Source: an uncultured Armatimonadota bacterium
GTDB taxonomy: Bacteria; Armatimonadota; Fimbriimonadia; Fimbriimonadales; Fimbriimonadaceae
DNA length: 64,000 bases
Assembly (NCBI GenBank): GCA_903904815.1
Contig: CAIVDU010000057.1
Coordinates: forward strand, 47,800-111,799
Reading direction: 5' to 3'
The notes beneath the pieces are model-generated. The model worked only from the letters and a program-made list of their open reading frames with translations, was not told the DNA's origin and made no database searches. Each line of letters begins with the position of its first letter. Positions within the stretch are counted from its first letter, which is position 1. The position numbers and the translations under genes were made by a program. This document shows positions 17,863-25,917 of this stretch, one piece after another.

Positions 17863-18771
17863 GTGGGAAAGGGTTTATTGATCGCATTCTGCGCGTGTGG
17901 AGCAATCGTCGCAGCGGGTGTGGATCTCGGGATGCAGGTGAAGGAAAATCTGCCCTCGGAGGTTGACCCCTCGATCACGCCCGCTCCTCACTCCACGCCT
18001 TCCGAAACGGTCGCCTACTCACGTCCGCCTGGGCAGGTCTTGAAACTGGATATTTACCGTCCGCGTCCCTCAAATCGAACGGCCGCCATCCTTCTTTTGC
18101 ATGGTGGGGGCTGGGTCGGTGGAAGCAAAGCCGACATGGCCGAGTTGGGAAACTTCATCGCATCTCACGGAACTTTGGCGGCCAGCGCCGACTATCGCCT
18201 AGCGCCAGCGAATCGATGGCCGACCCAACTCGAGGATGTTCAGACCGCTGTCAGGTACCTCAGGGCGAACGCGGACAAGTACAACATCGACCCTCATCGG
18301 GTGGCCGCAGTGGGAATCAGTGCTGGGGGGCAACTCTCCCTTTTTCTTGGCGCGGTTAACGCGAACAAGCCCTTAGAGTATTCCGGGTTCTCGAGTCGCG
18401 TCGAGGCGGTCGGTAGCATTTCTGGGCTTCACGACTTACGTCTCCAAATGACGAGTGCGGGAGAGCGCTATCAGATCGTCGAAGCGCTAGTGGGAGAGCG
18501 CCAAGGTCCAGCGGTGGACGCGGCTAGCCCCATTCTCCATGCCGACCACAACACGGCCCCTACGTACTTCGTTCAGGGAGCGATCGACCCACTCGTTCCG
18601 CCTAACCAGACCCAAGAGGCGGCTCGTAGACTTAACCAGTTAGGCGTTCCCGAAAAGTCGGAGACGGTTCCCGGAATGGGGCATGGTTTAAGCCTTCGAG
18701 ATAAGACTCAGTCCGAAGCGTTTGAGCGAATGTACGCTTGGATACTCAATCAACTCGACGCAAAGGCATGA
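17863..18771 (+). CDS. Exported alpha/beta-hydrolase (esterase/lipase of the BD-FAE/HSL type)
   Basis: About 302 residues. A signal peptide (LLIAFCACGAIVAAGVDLG) supports the GTG at 17863, although the frame is open from 17830. The oxyanion-hole motif is LLLHGGGWVGG, the nucleophile Ser is in AVGISAGGQLS, and Asp and His of the triad are in IDPLVPP and GMGHGLS. This is the carbohydrate-esterase / hormone-sensitive-lipase branch of the fold; such exported enzymes often de-acylate polysaccharides. The substrate cannot be told from the sequence. It sits between carA and the carB half and is probably read from the carA promoter. Confidence 0.85.
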   Translation: MGKGLLIAFCACGAIVAAGVDLGMQVKENLPSEVDPSITPAPHSTPSETVAYSRPPGQVLKLDIYRPRPSNRTAAILLLHGGGWVGGSKADMAELGNFIASHGTLAASADYRLAPANRWPTQLEDVQTAVRYLRANADKYNIDPHRVAAVGISAGGQLSLFLGAVNANKPLEYSGFSSRVEAVGSISGLHDLRLQMTSAGERYQIVEALVGERQGPAVDAASPILHADHNTAPTYFVQGAIDPLVPPNQTQEAARRLNQLGVPEKSETVPGMGHGLSLRDKTQSEAFERMYAWILNQLDAKA

Positions 18772-18772
18772 G

Positions 18773-19078
18773 CTAGCCTTCGGTGTCTCGATGGGGGCTT
18801 CCCGGGGCATTGAAGTAGCCATGGACTAATAGCCACTGGCATAGGTCGTAAACGACGAGACAAAGAAGGGAGAACGCAAACACGTTGATGGTCCAACGCA
18901 GGATCGCGACCGCGTGTCGACGCGCAAATGCATTCTGGCGTTTACCTCGCTCCAGGAACTGCTTTCCATGATCGCCTCCCAGCCTGGAAGCGATGAGGTG
19001 GTTGAATCGCCGGACGGGTGAACGACGAATGAGCTTCATCGTCCACCACCACATCCATCTCGCTACGAGTTCGCTCAT
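18773..19078 (-). CDS. Small membrane protein of unknown function
   Basis: A 101-residue protein with a Trp-rich, basic N-terminus (MWWWTMKLIRRSPVRR) and one hydrophobic segment near residues 62-85 (WTINVFAFSLLCLVVYDLCQ). It is divergent from the neighbouring carB half and meets the esterase gene end to end. I do not recognise a family. The composition is consistent with a real protein, but the support is only an open frame. Confidence 0.4.
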   Translation of the reverse strand: MSELVARWMWWWTMKLIRRSPVRRFNHLIASRLGGDHGKQFLERGKRQNAFARRHAVAILRWTINVFAFSLLCLVVYDLCQWLLVHGYFNAPGSPHRDTEG

Positions 19079-19124
19079 ATTTCCAGTCTTCTAGACGCCG
19101 AAAACGGTAGAATCTGCCTTTAGA

Positions 19125-20867
19125 ATGAAGGTTCTTGTGATTGGCTCCGGCCCCATTGTGATCGGTCAGGCGGCGGAGTTTGATTACGCGGGAACTCAGG
19201 CATGTAAGAGCTTGAAGGAAGAGGGACACGAAGTGGTCCTGATAAACTCCAACCCCGCGACAATCATGACTGACCCCGGCGTTGCCGACGCCCTCTACAT
19301 TGAGCCTCTGAACGTCGATTTTTGCGAGCGAGTGATCGCTCGAGAACGACCGGATGCGCTGCTCCCGACTCTTGGCGGTCAGACCGGTCTTAACCTAGCG
19401 ACTCAACTCGCCGATGCGGGGATCCTCGAGAAATACAATCTCAGGGTTCTGGGAACGCCTCTTAGTGCGATCCGCAAAGCAGAAGACCGCGAGCAGTTCC
19501 GCGACCTGATGCGTGAGATCAAAGAGCCGGTTCCCGAGAGCTGGATCATCACCAACGAGACTGAGCTTGAAGCTGTCTTGAGCGTTGTTCCTTACCCGTG
19601 CATCATTCGCCCTGCCTACACACTAGGCGGCACCGGCGGAGGAATTGCCGATACCCCTGAAGAGCTTTGGGAAACCGGACGCAAGGGTCTTAAGCTTTCT
19701 ATGCGCAGCCAGATCATGGTCGAAAGATCGCTTCTCGGCTGGAAAGAGGTCGAGTATGAAGTAATGCGCGACTCTATCGGCACATGCATCACGATCTGCA
19801 ACATGGAGAATTTCGATCCGATGGGCGTCCATACCGGCGACTCCATCGTCATCGCGCCGTCGCAAACTCTTAGTGATCTGGAATACCACATGCTTCGAAC
19901 CGCGTCCCTGAAGATCATTCAAGCACTCGGTATCGAAGGCGGTTGCAACGTTCAGCTTGCCGTGAACCCGGAGAGCTTCGACTACTACATCATCGAAGTC
20001 AATCCGCGAGTATCTCGGTCTTCGGCCCTCGCGTCGAAGGCGACCGGCTACCCTATTGCGCGAGTCGCCGCGAAAATTGCCGTCGGCAAGACGCTCGATC
20101 AGATCGACAATCAGGTCACTGGTTCGACCAAAGCTTGCTTCGAGCCTGCGCTCGACTACTGCGTGGTGAAGGTCCCGCGGTGGCCGTTCGACAAGTTCGC
20201 CACCGGTGACCGATCGCTCTTCACTCAGATGAAAGCCACTGGCGAGGTCATGGCTATCGACCGCAGCTTCGAAGCGGCCATGATGAAAGCGATCCGAGGA
20301 CTCGAGGTCAAGCAGAAGGATCTGCGCCACGCCAAATTCCAGGCAGCCGAAGCGGCGGACCTTCGAAATTCGATTCAAAAGCCCACCGATGAACGGTTCT
20401 GGGCCATCGCCGAGGGACTGCGCCGAGGCTGGACAGTCGACGAAATTAATAAGCTCAGCCGAGTGGACCGATGGTTCCTTCGAAAGATGCTGAACCTCAT
20501 CAAGATCGAGACACGCCTTTTGGAGGCTGGCGAATCGAAGGGCGTCTCCGAAGATCTCGGGACTCTCATTCAGGAAGCATTTCTGATCGGTTTCCCCTCT
20601 CCCACGATCGCTTCGCTGCTCGGCCTGAACCGCAAGGATCTGGACCAAGCGCGAGACGCGTACCTGAAACTCGGTAAGTCGCCTGCTGAAGAGCTTTCGA
20701 CCCCGTCTGGCGCGAGTTTCCAACTTTCGGCAGCCTACGAAATCGAGCGCCAAAAGGTGATGCCCGTCTTCAAGATGGTGGACACCTGCGCCGGAGAGTT
20801 CGAGTCCCAGACGCCGTACTACTACGGCACGTTCGAGCAAGAAGACGACGCCGTCGTCCGCAATTGA
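19125..20867 (+). CDS. carB: Carbamoyl-phosphate synthase large chain, N-terminal half only
   Basis: 580 residues that match only the first half of CarB (a normal CarB has about 1060-1080). The protein has the first ATP-grasp unit, with the start VLVIGSGPIVIGQAAEFDYA, the Gly-rich loop CIIRPAYTLGGTGGGI and VNPRVSRSSALASKATGYP, followed by the helical oligomerisation part ending in VDTCAGEFESQTPYYYGT. It stops precisely at the junction to the second ATP-grasp unit. Split CarB genes are known in Aquifex and some methanogens, so the other half (carB2) may lie elsewhere. The first half makes carboxyphosphate from bicarbonate and ammonia. Right after the stop comes the VVSGQ-type repeat island. 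Confidence 0.9.
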   Translation: MKVLVIGSGPIVIGQAAEFDYAGTQACKSLKEEGHEVVLINSNPATIMTDPGVADALYIEPLNVDFCERVIARERPDALLPTLGGQTGLNLATQLADAGILEKYNLRVLGTPLSAIRKAEDREQFRDLMREIKEPVPESWIITNETELEAVLSVVPYPCIIRPAYTLGGTGGGIADTPEELWETGRKGLKLSMRSQIMVERSLLGWKEVEYEVMRDSIGTCITICNMENFDPMGVHTGDSIVIAPSQTLSDLEYHMLRTASLKIIQALGIEGGCNVQLAVNPESFDYYIIEVNPRVSRSSALASKATGYPIARVAAKIAVGKTLDQIDNQVTGSTKACFEPALDYCVVKVPRWPFDKFATGDRSLFTQMKATGEVMAIDRSFEAAMMKAIRGLEVKQKDLRHAKFQAAEAADLRNSIQKPTDERFWAIAEGLRRGWTVDEINKLSRVDRWFLRKMLNLIKIETRLLEAGESKGVSEDLGTLIQEAFLIGFPSPTIASLLGLNRKDLDQARDAYLKLGKSPAEELSTPSGASFQLSAAYEIERQKVMPVFKMVDTCAGEFESQTPYYYGTFEQEDDAVVRN

Positions 20868-20880
20868 GAGGCGAGTGAAT

Positions 20881-21144
20881 AGTGGGTCGTAGCCGGGGCC
20901 GGTGACCAGTGGTCGGTGACTGGCGACCAGTGGTCGGTGACCGGTGACCAGTAGCCGGTGACTGGTGACCAGTGGTCGGAGGTTAGTGGCCATTGACCAA
21001 TCGGTGGCCAGTCCGCTGGACCCCGACCACCGACCCACGACCAGCGACCACCCACCCCTGGCCACCTGGCCACCGACCACTAACCACCGGCCACCGACCA
21101 CTAAACACTGGCCACTAACCACCGGCCACCGACCACTAAACACG
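20881..21144. repeat. VVSGQ/VVGGRW-type degenerate repeat island in two opposite orientations
   Basis: About 260 bases built from short units such as GGTGACCAGTGGTCGGTGAC. The left part (about 20897-20985) uses the plus sense and the right part (about 21018-21140) the complementary sense, so the island could fold into a large imperfect hairpin. Read on the minus strand, the right half gives SGRWPVVSGQ and VVGGRWLVVGG, the peptide pattern often mis-annotated as protein in Chloroflexi, cyanobacteria and planctomycetes. The unit GACCACTAACCACCGGCCACC recurs in the right half. It fills the space between the stops of the carB half and the M56 gene. Confidence 0.85.
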
Positions 21145-21146
21145 AT

Positions 21147-23234
21147 CTACTTCAAGGCATAGACAAACTTGTCCCCGGAGTCGAGGTACACCGTGCCATC
21201 CGAACCGATAGTCGGCGAGCATCCAACCGAGTCTCCCGTCTTGAACATCCACTTCTTGGCCCCTGTCGATGCGTCCAGCGCATAAAGGTTGTGGTCCCAT
21301 GCGCCTACGTAGACCGTTCCATCAGTTGTGATCGCGGCCGAGGAGTTGAAGCCGTCTTTCGAGGTAAACATCCACTTCTTCGTTCCTTTTGTCGGGTCGA
21401 TCGCATAGAAGTTGTGGTCGAAGCAACCCACGTAGACGGTTCCGTCGGGGCCAACTGCGGGAGAGGCCTTCACGCAGCCACCCGTCTTGAACGCCCACTT
21501 TGACTTGCCGGTTGTTCCGTCCAAGGCAAACACAGTGTTGTCCCAGCACCCGACGTATACAGTCCCGTCTGGTCCGAGAGCGGGAGAAGAGACGACGACT
21601 CCGCCGGTGTTGTACGCCCACTTTTTGACTCCAGTCGCCCCGTCCAACGCATATACGCAATTGTCGTTCGATCCGAAGTAGACAGTTCCGTCTGCGCCGA
21701 TGGCGGGAGTGGAACAGATGATGTCGCCGGTCTTGTAGGACCACTTCTTCTCTCCCGTCGCTCCATCAAGCGCGTAAAACATGGTGTCTTCCGAGCCAAC
21801 GTAGACGGTCCCATCAGCGCCGATTGTGGGGGAGCCATAGACGCCATCACCGGTTTTGAACGTCCACTTCTGGACGCCGGTTGCCGCTTCGATGGCGTAC
21901 ACCCATCCGTCCCAAGAACCCACATAAATGACTCCGTTCGTTCCAACCGCAGGCGAAGACTGAACGGAGCCTCCCGTCTTGAACGCCCATTTCTTTGCCC
22001 CCGTCTCCCCGTCGATCGCGTACACGTTTTGGTCATACGAGCCGACATACAAGGTCCCATCTGGTCCAATCGAAGGAGAAGAGTCAAACCCGCCGCCACC
22101 TTTGAAAGCCCACTTCTTTTGCCCCATGGCAGTTGGGCCCGTCCCGAGACCCGAATTATTCAGTCCACCTCGAAACTTTGGCCATGCCGATCCGGCGAGC
22201 CCGTTGCCGCCGATGCGAACCAGCGAAATGGGAGCCAAACCGAAACCCAGCGGAACGAGGAGAAGTCCTCCTAACGCGAGGGTCGAACGGCGAGTGTAGT
22301 GCTTGAGTTGCATTGCTTTCATCCTTCGAGTCAATTCATGGGTGTAGAGGAGCATTCCGGCGGAGGGAGTCACAAATCCCCGGTCGCTAGGGTTTGGCGC
22401 GATCCATTCAAGGAGATGCTGGGCATAGTTTTTCGGGCTCGTTTCAGTCCACTTACGAGCAAGTTGGTCGGCGGCAATTTCAGCCTCTACCCGCTGCTCT
22501 CGGTAGGCGACCCACACGAGCGGGTTGAACCAGAAAATCGCACTCGTGATCGCGGCAAGCAGAACCCAAAGCGGGTCGCGCCGCCGCAGGTGAGCCAGTT
22601 CGTGGGCGAGGGCGGTAGACAGCGCTTCGGGCGAGCTGTCCTCGTATTCGGCGGGAAGCAGAATCGTTGGCTCAATCAATCCCGCCAGTGCGGGCGCCGG
22701 GAGATCGACGAGACTTTTGAGTCGGACCGCCACCCAGTAACCACTCCTAGCCAGCACCTTTTGCGTCTCCGCTGGAAGCTCGGTGATCTGCTTTCCGACA
22801 GATCGGTCGAGCAGCCGCCGCATTCGGCTCCAACCGTAGAGATTTCTTCCCAAAACGATGGCTACTCCGAGTAGCCAAACTCCGAGAATGACCATCGTCG
22901 TGGAGATCGTTTGAGTCGGCGTTACTGACTGCAACGGTTCCTTGGCTTGAGTGTCAGGAATATTCGCGGCCGTGGCTGGCGGAAGGGAAGCCAATACAGC
23001 GTGGGTGACTTTGCTGGTCGCTCCTGCGTCTGCTCGTGGTGGGCCGACGACCACGGGAAGCGACACAATGATCGACATCGCCATCAACAGCTTTACGGAG
23101 ACGGATCTCCAGAGCCAACACTTCCATCGGGCTGGCATTCCGCGAAAAATCAACATCACCCCCCAGATGAAACAGACATAAATCGAGCCGTGAACGGCGG
23201 CGAAAGTCAAGCGGGTGAGAAAGCTACCGTCCAT
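21147..23234 (-). CDS. M56 (BlaR1-like) membrane peptidase fused to an eight-bladed PQQ-like propeller
   Basis: A 695-residue protein. Residues 1-340 hold the BlaR1/M56 sensor core: four N-terminal membrane helices, the zinc motif HELAH at residues 211-215 (with RRRD following) and a last membrane helix (LALGGLLLVPLGFGLAPISL). From about residue 355 there are eight nearly identical blades of roughly 40 residues with the pattern KKWAFKTGG..SPAIGPDGTVYVG (motif spread over the blade), forming an extracytoplasmic propeller. In BlaR1 the sensor domain is instead a penicillin-binding domain, so the ligand here must differ. On signal the protease would cleave the BlaI-type repressor, whose gene overlaps its start by 11 bases. 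Confidence 0.85.
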   Translation of the reverse strand: MDGSFLTRLTFAAVHGSIYVCFIWGVMLIFRGMPARWKCWLWRSVSVKLLMAMSIIVSLPVVVGPPRADAGATSKVTHAVLASLPPATAANIPDTQAKEPLQSVTPTQTISTTMVILGVWLLGVAIVLGRNLYGWSRMRRLLDRSVGKQITELPAETQKVLARSGYWVAVRLKSLVDLPAPALAGLIEPTILLPAEYEDSSPEALSTALAHELAHLRRRDPLWVLLAAITSAIFWFNPLVWVAYREQRVEAEIAADQLARKWTETSPKNYAQHLLEWIAPNPSDRGFVTPSAGMLLYTHELTRRMKAMQLKHYTRRSTLALGGLLLVPLGFGLAPISLVRIGGNGLAGSAWPKFRGGLNNSGLGTGPTAMGQKKWAFKGGGGFDSSPSIGPDGTLYVGSYDQNVYAIDGETGAKKWAFKTGGSVQSSPAVGTNGVIYVGSWDGWVYAIEAATGVQKWTFKTGDGVYGSPTIGADGTVYVGSEDTMFYALDGATGEKKWSYKTGDIICSTPAIGADGTVYFGSNDNCVYALDGATGVKKWAYNTGGVVVSSPALGPDGTVYVGCWDNTVFALDGTTGKSKWAFKTGGCVKASPAVGPDGTVYVGCFDHNFYAIDPTKGTKKWMFTSKDGFNSSAAITTDGTVYVGAWDHNLYALDASTGAKKWMFKTGDSVGCSPTIGSDGTVYLDSGDKFVYALK

Positions 23235-23610
23235 CTTCCTTCTCCACTTCGGTGCTCAACCGTTCGACGATCGAACGCAGTTCGTCGACTCGTTGCTTGG
23301 TGGCCGTCGACGGGTCCGCCAAATAGAGCAGGAACGGCTCGAGAGATCCATCGAGCGTCCGTTCCACAAAGTCTCGAACCACTCCCTTCAGCACGTTGTC
23401 CCTACTCTCGACCCCTTGGTAAACCCAGACTCCATCGACCTGTTCGCGCTGGAGAAGCTGCTTCTTGCGAAGCCGCTCCATCATCTGTTGAACCGTCGTC
23501 AGGCCAATCCCTTGCTCTTTGCCGAAACTGTCCGCTGCCTCACGGACAGTGGTTGGCCCCACCTTCGAGCAATGCTCCAGCAGCCTCAACTCAATCGCCC
23601 CGACTCTCAT
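23224..23610 (-). CDS. BlaI/MecI-family transcriptional repressor
   Basis: About 128 residues. The winged helix covers residues 1-80 with TTVREAADSFGKEQGIGLTT and QQMMERLRKKQLL, as in BlaI; the rest forms the dimerisation part. The ATG at 23610 has a ribosome-binding sequence (GGAGAG) five bases upstream; the longer GTG reading at 23628 would start inside the operator. The gene overlaps the downstream M56-propeller gene by 11 bases. The pair is the normal BlaI-BlaR1 organisation: the repressor sits at twin palindromes just upstream and is destroyed by the M56 protease. Confidence 0.9.
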   Translation of the reverse strand: MRVGAIELRLLEHCSKVGPTTVREAADSFGKEQGIGLTTVQQMMERLRKKQLLQREQVDGVWVYQGVESRDNVLKGVVRDFVERTLDGSLEPFLLYLADPSTATKQRVDELRSIVERLSTEVEKEDGR

Positions 23611-23620
23611 GTTCTCTCCA

Positions 23621-23659
23621 TACGACACCTGTCGTAAAGACTATACGACAGGTGTCGTA
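23621..23659. promoter_or_regulatory. Twin BlaI operators
   Basis: Two 16-base palindromes, TACGACACCTGTCGTA at 23621-23636 and TACGACAGGTGTCGTA at 23644-23659, lie seven bases apart directly upstream of the BlaI start codon. The arms TACGACA/TGTCGTA are identical in both and only the centre differs (CC and GG), so together they are mirror images. This matches the TACA-TGTA core of known BlaI/MecI operators and shows autoregulation. Confidence 0.93.
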
Positions 23660-23731
23660 TCATTCAAAGGGTTTTCTTCGCACCTGGTACCAATTTGGGA
23701 CTCAGGGGATCGAGTGTATGTCGCGAGACAG

Positions 23732-23968
23732 TTATGTTTTGGAGCCAAACATCGCTTCGATGTCCGCTTGCCCCATTCGATCAAAATCGTCAGGTATCCC
23801 AATCTCACCGACCATGAAGCCGATGCGCCGAATCGGCTTAGGATCGATGGCGGTGACCATCACCATTGACCTTCCAGCTTTTGCGATCACGAATGGTTCG
23901 CCTTTGACTGCCATCTCGATAAGCCGCGATAGGTGAGCCTTGGCTTCATTGATGTTGTAAGTGCGCAT
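23732..23968 (-). CDS. Phd/YefM-family antitoxin, without an adjacent toxin
   Basis: A 78-residue antitoxin of the Phd/YefM family. The N-terminal DNA-binding part is MRTYNINEAKAHLSRLIEMA followed by VKGEPFVIAKAGRSMVMV, the family pattern, and the C-terminal part is the flexible toxin-binding tail (DFDRMGQADIEAMFGSKT). The downstream position that normally holds a VapC or Doc toxin is occupied by the BlaI operators and gene, and no PIN-like frame is visible in 23660-23731. It is therefore an orphan, perhaps a relic of a deleted pair. Confidence 0.85.
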   Translation of the reverse strand: MRTYNINEAKAHLSRLIEMAVKGEPFVIAKAGRSMVMVTAIDPKPIRRIGFMVGEIGIPDDFDRMGQADIEAMFGSKT

Positions 23969-24076
23969 CGTTGAACTACGTCTGGTGGATTTGTTTCAAT
24001 GATGCTCCCATCTTCTTCGGGGGATGAACTATTTGCAGCAAAAAATAAATTACCCAACGTCAGAGGCAGACCACGG

Positions 24077-25123
24077 TCAATCTTCGACGCGCCCCCAGTA
24101 GCTCCATGCCTCGTCCCAGCTGTCGTCGTCGGACAGCCTCATCTGGTATCGCACGAAGCTTTGGATTGCTGCCCGTTGAGCGGCAGAAATTCGTGACCAT
24201 TGCTCAAGTCGATACTCACTCGGTGGTTGCCCTCCGGGGCTCAACGCGAATTGCGGAGTGGATTGTCCCCGGTTGTCGAGCGATCGGACCATTGCCGCAG
24301 CGAGAAAATACCGAAACCCAACGCCATCAAGGAAGCTGAATCCGCCAACGCCAACGTCTGGATCCCACGTTGGATCTGTGACTAGCTCTGTCCAACTTGT
24401 GTCGCAGTCGTGAAACTGTTCTCCAATGGGGTGCCCGTACATATCGATAAGCTCGGCCTCTGCCCAAGACACGCCTCCGTCTCGATTGACGCCCTGGAAG
24501 GCATCGAATATTTCGCGTCGCACCTCTTCCTTATCGTCTTCGAGTTCTTCGAATATCCAATGGCCGTAGAGTGCGCTCTTCCAAGGGTGGTTTGAGTAGA
24601 AGTCTCCGGAGTCCGTCAATTCGATCATGAAATGGAGATAGCTTCGCACTGCATCTCGCTGAGGACGATTAAGCAGCGACCATTGGAACGGGCGAAGTTT
24701 TCGAAGCTCTTCGGGTTCAAAACTCAGCGCAGTCACCGGCAAGCCCTTTTCGGGCCGATTGATCCCTCGCGTCATGGCTGCAGGAACGTAGTAGCGAAAC
24801 CCGATTGCGTCAAGAAAATCGAATCCGCCATCTTGGGTTTCCGCCTCCCAGGCTGGGTCGTTTACTAAGTCTTGCCAGGTGGTGTCGTGGTCCGAGAATG
24901 CGAGGGGTCGAATGCCGATTTCGTCGTGAATCACCCCAAGCGGACGGAACTTTGGGCCACGTCGGCACACCCCTTGATAGGCGTCGTCCGGGCGTCCAGA
25001 TAGCGATATCACCTGCGATTGGCCCCAGGACACTCCGCCGACGCGGGATACGCCCTCGAACGCTTTGGCTATCTCGTCTCGTAGTGCCGCCTGCCGCGCA
25101 GCCAGGTTCTCCCCCAAATCCAT
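24077..25123 (-). CDS. Tandemly duplicated DUF6714-like protein
   Basis: A 348-residue protein composed of two copies of the same domain. Copy 1 (residues 13-175) has IAKAFEGVSRVGGVSWGQSQ, TTWQDLVNDPAWEAETQDGG and FLDAIGFRYYVPAAMTR; copy 2 (residues 198-348) has IFDAFQGVNRDGGVSWAEAE, DTSWTELVTDPTWDPDVGVG and FLDGVGFRYFLAAAMVR. This matches the uncharacterised DUF6714 pattern. It is cytoplasmic, with no signal peptide. The function of the family is unknown. The two copies are clearly homologous but well diverged, so the duplication is old. Confidence 0.75.
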   Translation of the reverse strand: MDLGENLAARQAALRDEIAKAFEGVSRVGGVSWGQSQVISLSGRPDDAYQGVCRRGPKFRPLGVIHDEIGIRPLAFSDHDTTWQDLVNDPAWEAETQDGGFDFLDAIGFRYYVPAAMTRGINRPEKGLPVTALSFEPEELRKLRPFQWSLLNRPQRDAVRSYLHFMIELTDSGDFYSNHPWKSALYGHWIFEELEDDKEEVRREIFDAFQGVNRDGGVSWAEAELIDMYGHPIGEQFHDCDTSWTELVTDPTWDPDVGVGGFSFLDGVGFRYFLAAAMVRSLDNRGQSTPQFALSPGGQPPSEYRLEQWSRISAAQRAAIQSFVRYQMRLSDDDSWDEAWSYWGRVED

Positions 25124-25186
25124 TGTTGCTGGACATTACCAGTTGCCGTTGGAACATCTAGGTCGCAAGTCCAAGAGAGCGTTGAG

Positions 25187-25618
25187 CTAAAGCCGATCGG
25201 GGGAGATGACTCGGATCCCAAGACCAGAAAACCCGACGTCCCGACTCAGGAGGATGGTGCACTTGGCCGCAATACAAGTAGCAAGGTGGATGGCGTCAGG
25301 AGTTCGAAGCTTGTGAGCCACCCTCAATTGGGCTGCTCGGTCCGCGATGGCCGCGTCGACGGGCCAAAGCTCTAGATGTTTGGTCGGCATGAGGAAATCG
25401 CGGTACGCCGTCGCCAAGGCTTGGTCTCCGTTCTTTATCGGGTGGGTTAGAACCTCGGCAAGAGTGATCGTGCTCGTGACCACTGTGAGATCACCACTTT
25501 GAAGGGGAACCAGAAGATGATCGATCAGGCCCGGGAACGTGTCGAATTGCTCGAAAGCGTAGATCAGGGAGTTGGTGTCTAAATAGACTCGACCACCGGC
25601 GAGTGGCCCCACTACCAC
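25187..25618 (-). CDS. PIN-domain ribonuclease toxin (VapC-like)
   Basis: A 143-residue PIN-domain protein. The acidic active-site residues are visible: Asp in VYLDTNSLIYAFE, Glu in TLAEVLTHP, Asp in LRTPDAIHLAT and Asp in LLSRDVGFSGL. VapC toxins cut tRNA or rRNA under stress. The start overlaps the end of the upstream gene by seven bases, the normal organisation of an antitoxin-toxin pair. Confidence 0.9.
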   Translation of the reverse strand: MVVGPLAGGRVYLDTNSLIYAFEQFDTFPGLIDHLLVPLQSGDLTVVTSTITLAEVLTHPIKNGDQALATAYRDFLMPTKHLELWPVDAAIADRAAQLRVAHKLRTPDAIHLATCIAAKCTILLSRDVGFSGLGIRVISPDRL

Positions 25619-25869
25619 TCGTTTCGAGTCGCCTCAACGTCTCTATCAATTTCTCGCACGGACTTGCGGGCACTGGGCGCCTTGCTTGCCGCACGGGCAA
25701 GCTGAACGTAATCCGTCGGTCCACTTTTTTGAGGGGCGCCCTGAGACGATTGTTTGGGCGCAGAAACACGCTGCTCAGCGAGTTCCTCAATGGAAATCCT
25801 CAGTGTGGCGGCCTCGGCTGCCAAGTTCCGAGCAACCTCGTCGGTCACGTGAATCGTTATCGCTTGCAT
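25612..25869 (-). CDS. Probable antitoxin partner of the VapC-like toxin
   Basis: An 85-residue protein with an N-terminal strand-helix-helix (ITIHVTDEVARNLAAEAATL and ISIEELAEQRV) resembling a ribbon-helix-helix DNA-binding unit, and a basic, probably disordered C-terminal half that would wrap the toxin. The gene overlaps the PIN-domain gene by seven bases. The family assignment follows from position and the RHH-like start rather than from a strong signature. Confidence 0.7.
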   Translation of the reverse strand: MQAITIHVTDEVARNLAAEAATLRISIEELAEQRVSAPKQSSQGAPQKSGPTDYVQLARAASKAPSARKSVREIDRDVEATRNEW

Positions 25870-25917
25870 ATTCCGCGTTTTGTTTTCCCTTCACATAATA
25901 CGCTGACATCTCAGAGT

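Noticed and set aside
19623..21143. 506-residue minus-strand frame covering the carB half and the repeat island
   Set aside because: The part over carB is antisense to a clear enzyme gene and the first 100 residues are the VVSGQ-type repeat, a typical false prediction.
23680..23731. Possible remnant of a VapC toxin after the orphan antitoxin
   Set aside because: The few codons read do not match a PIN-domain start, and the stretch is too short to judge.
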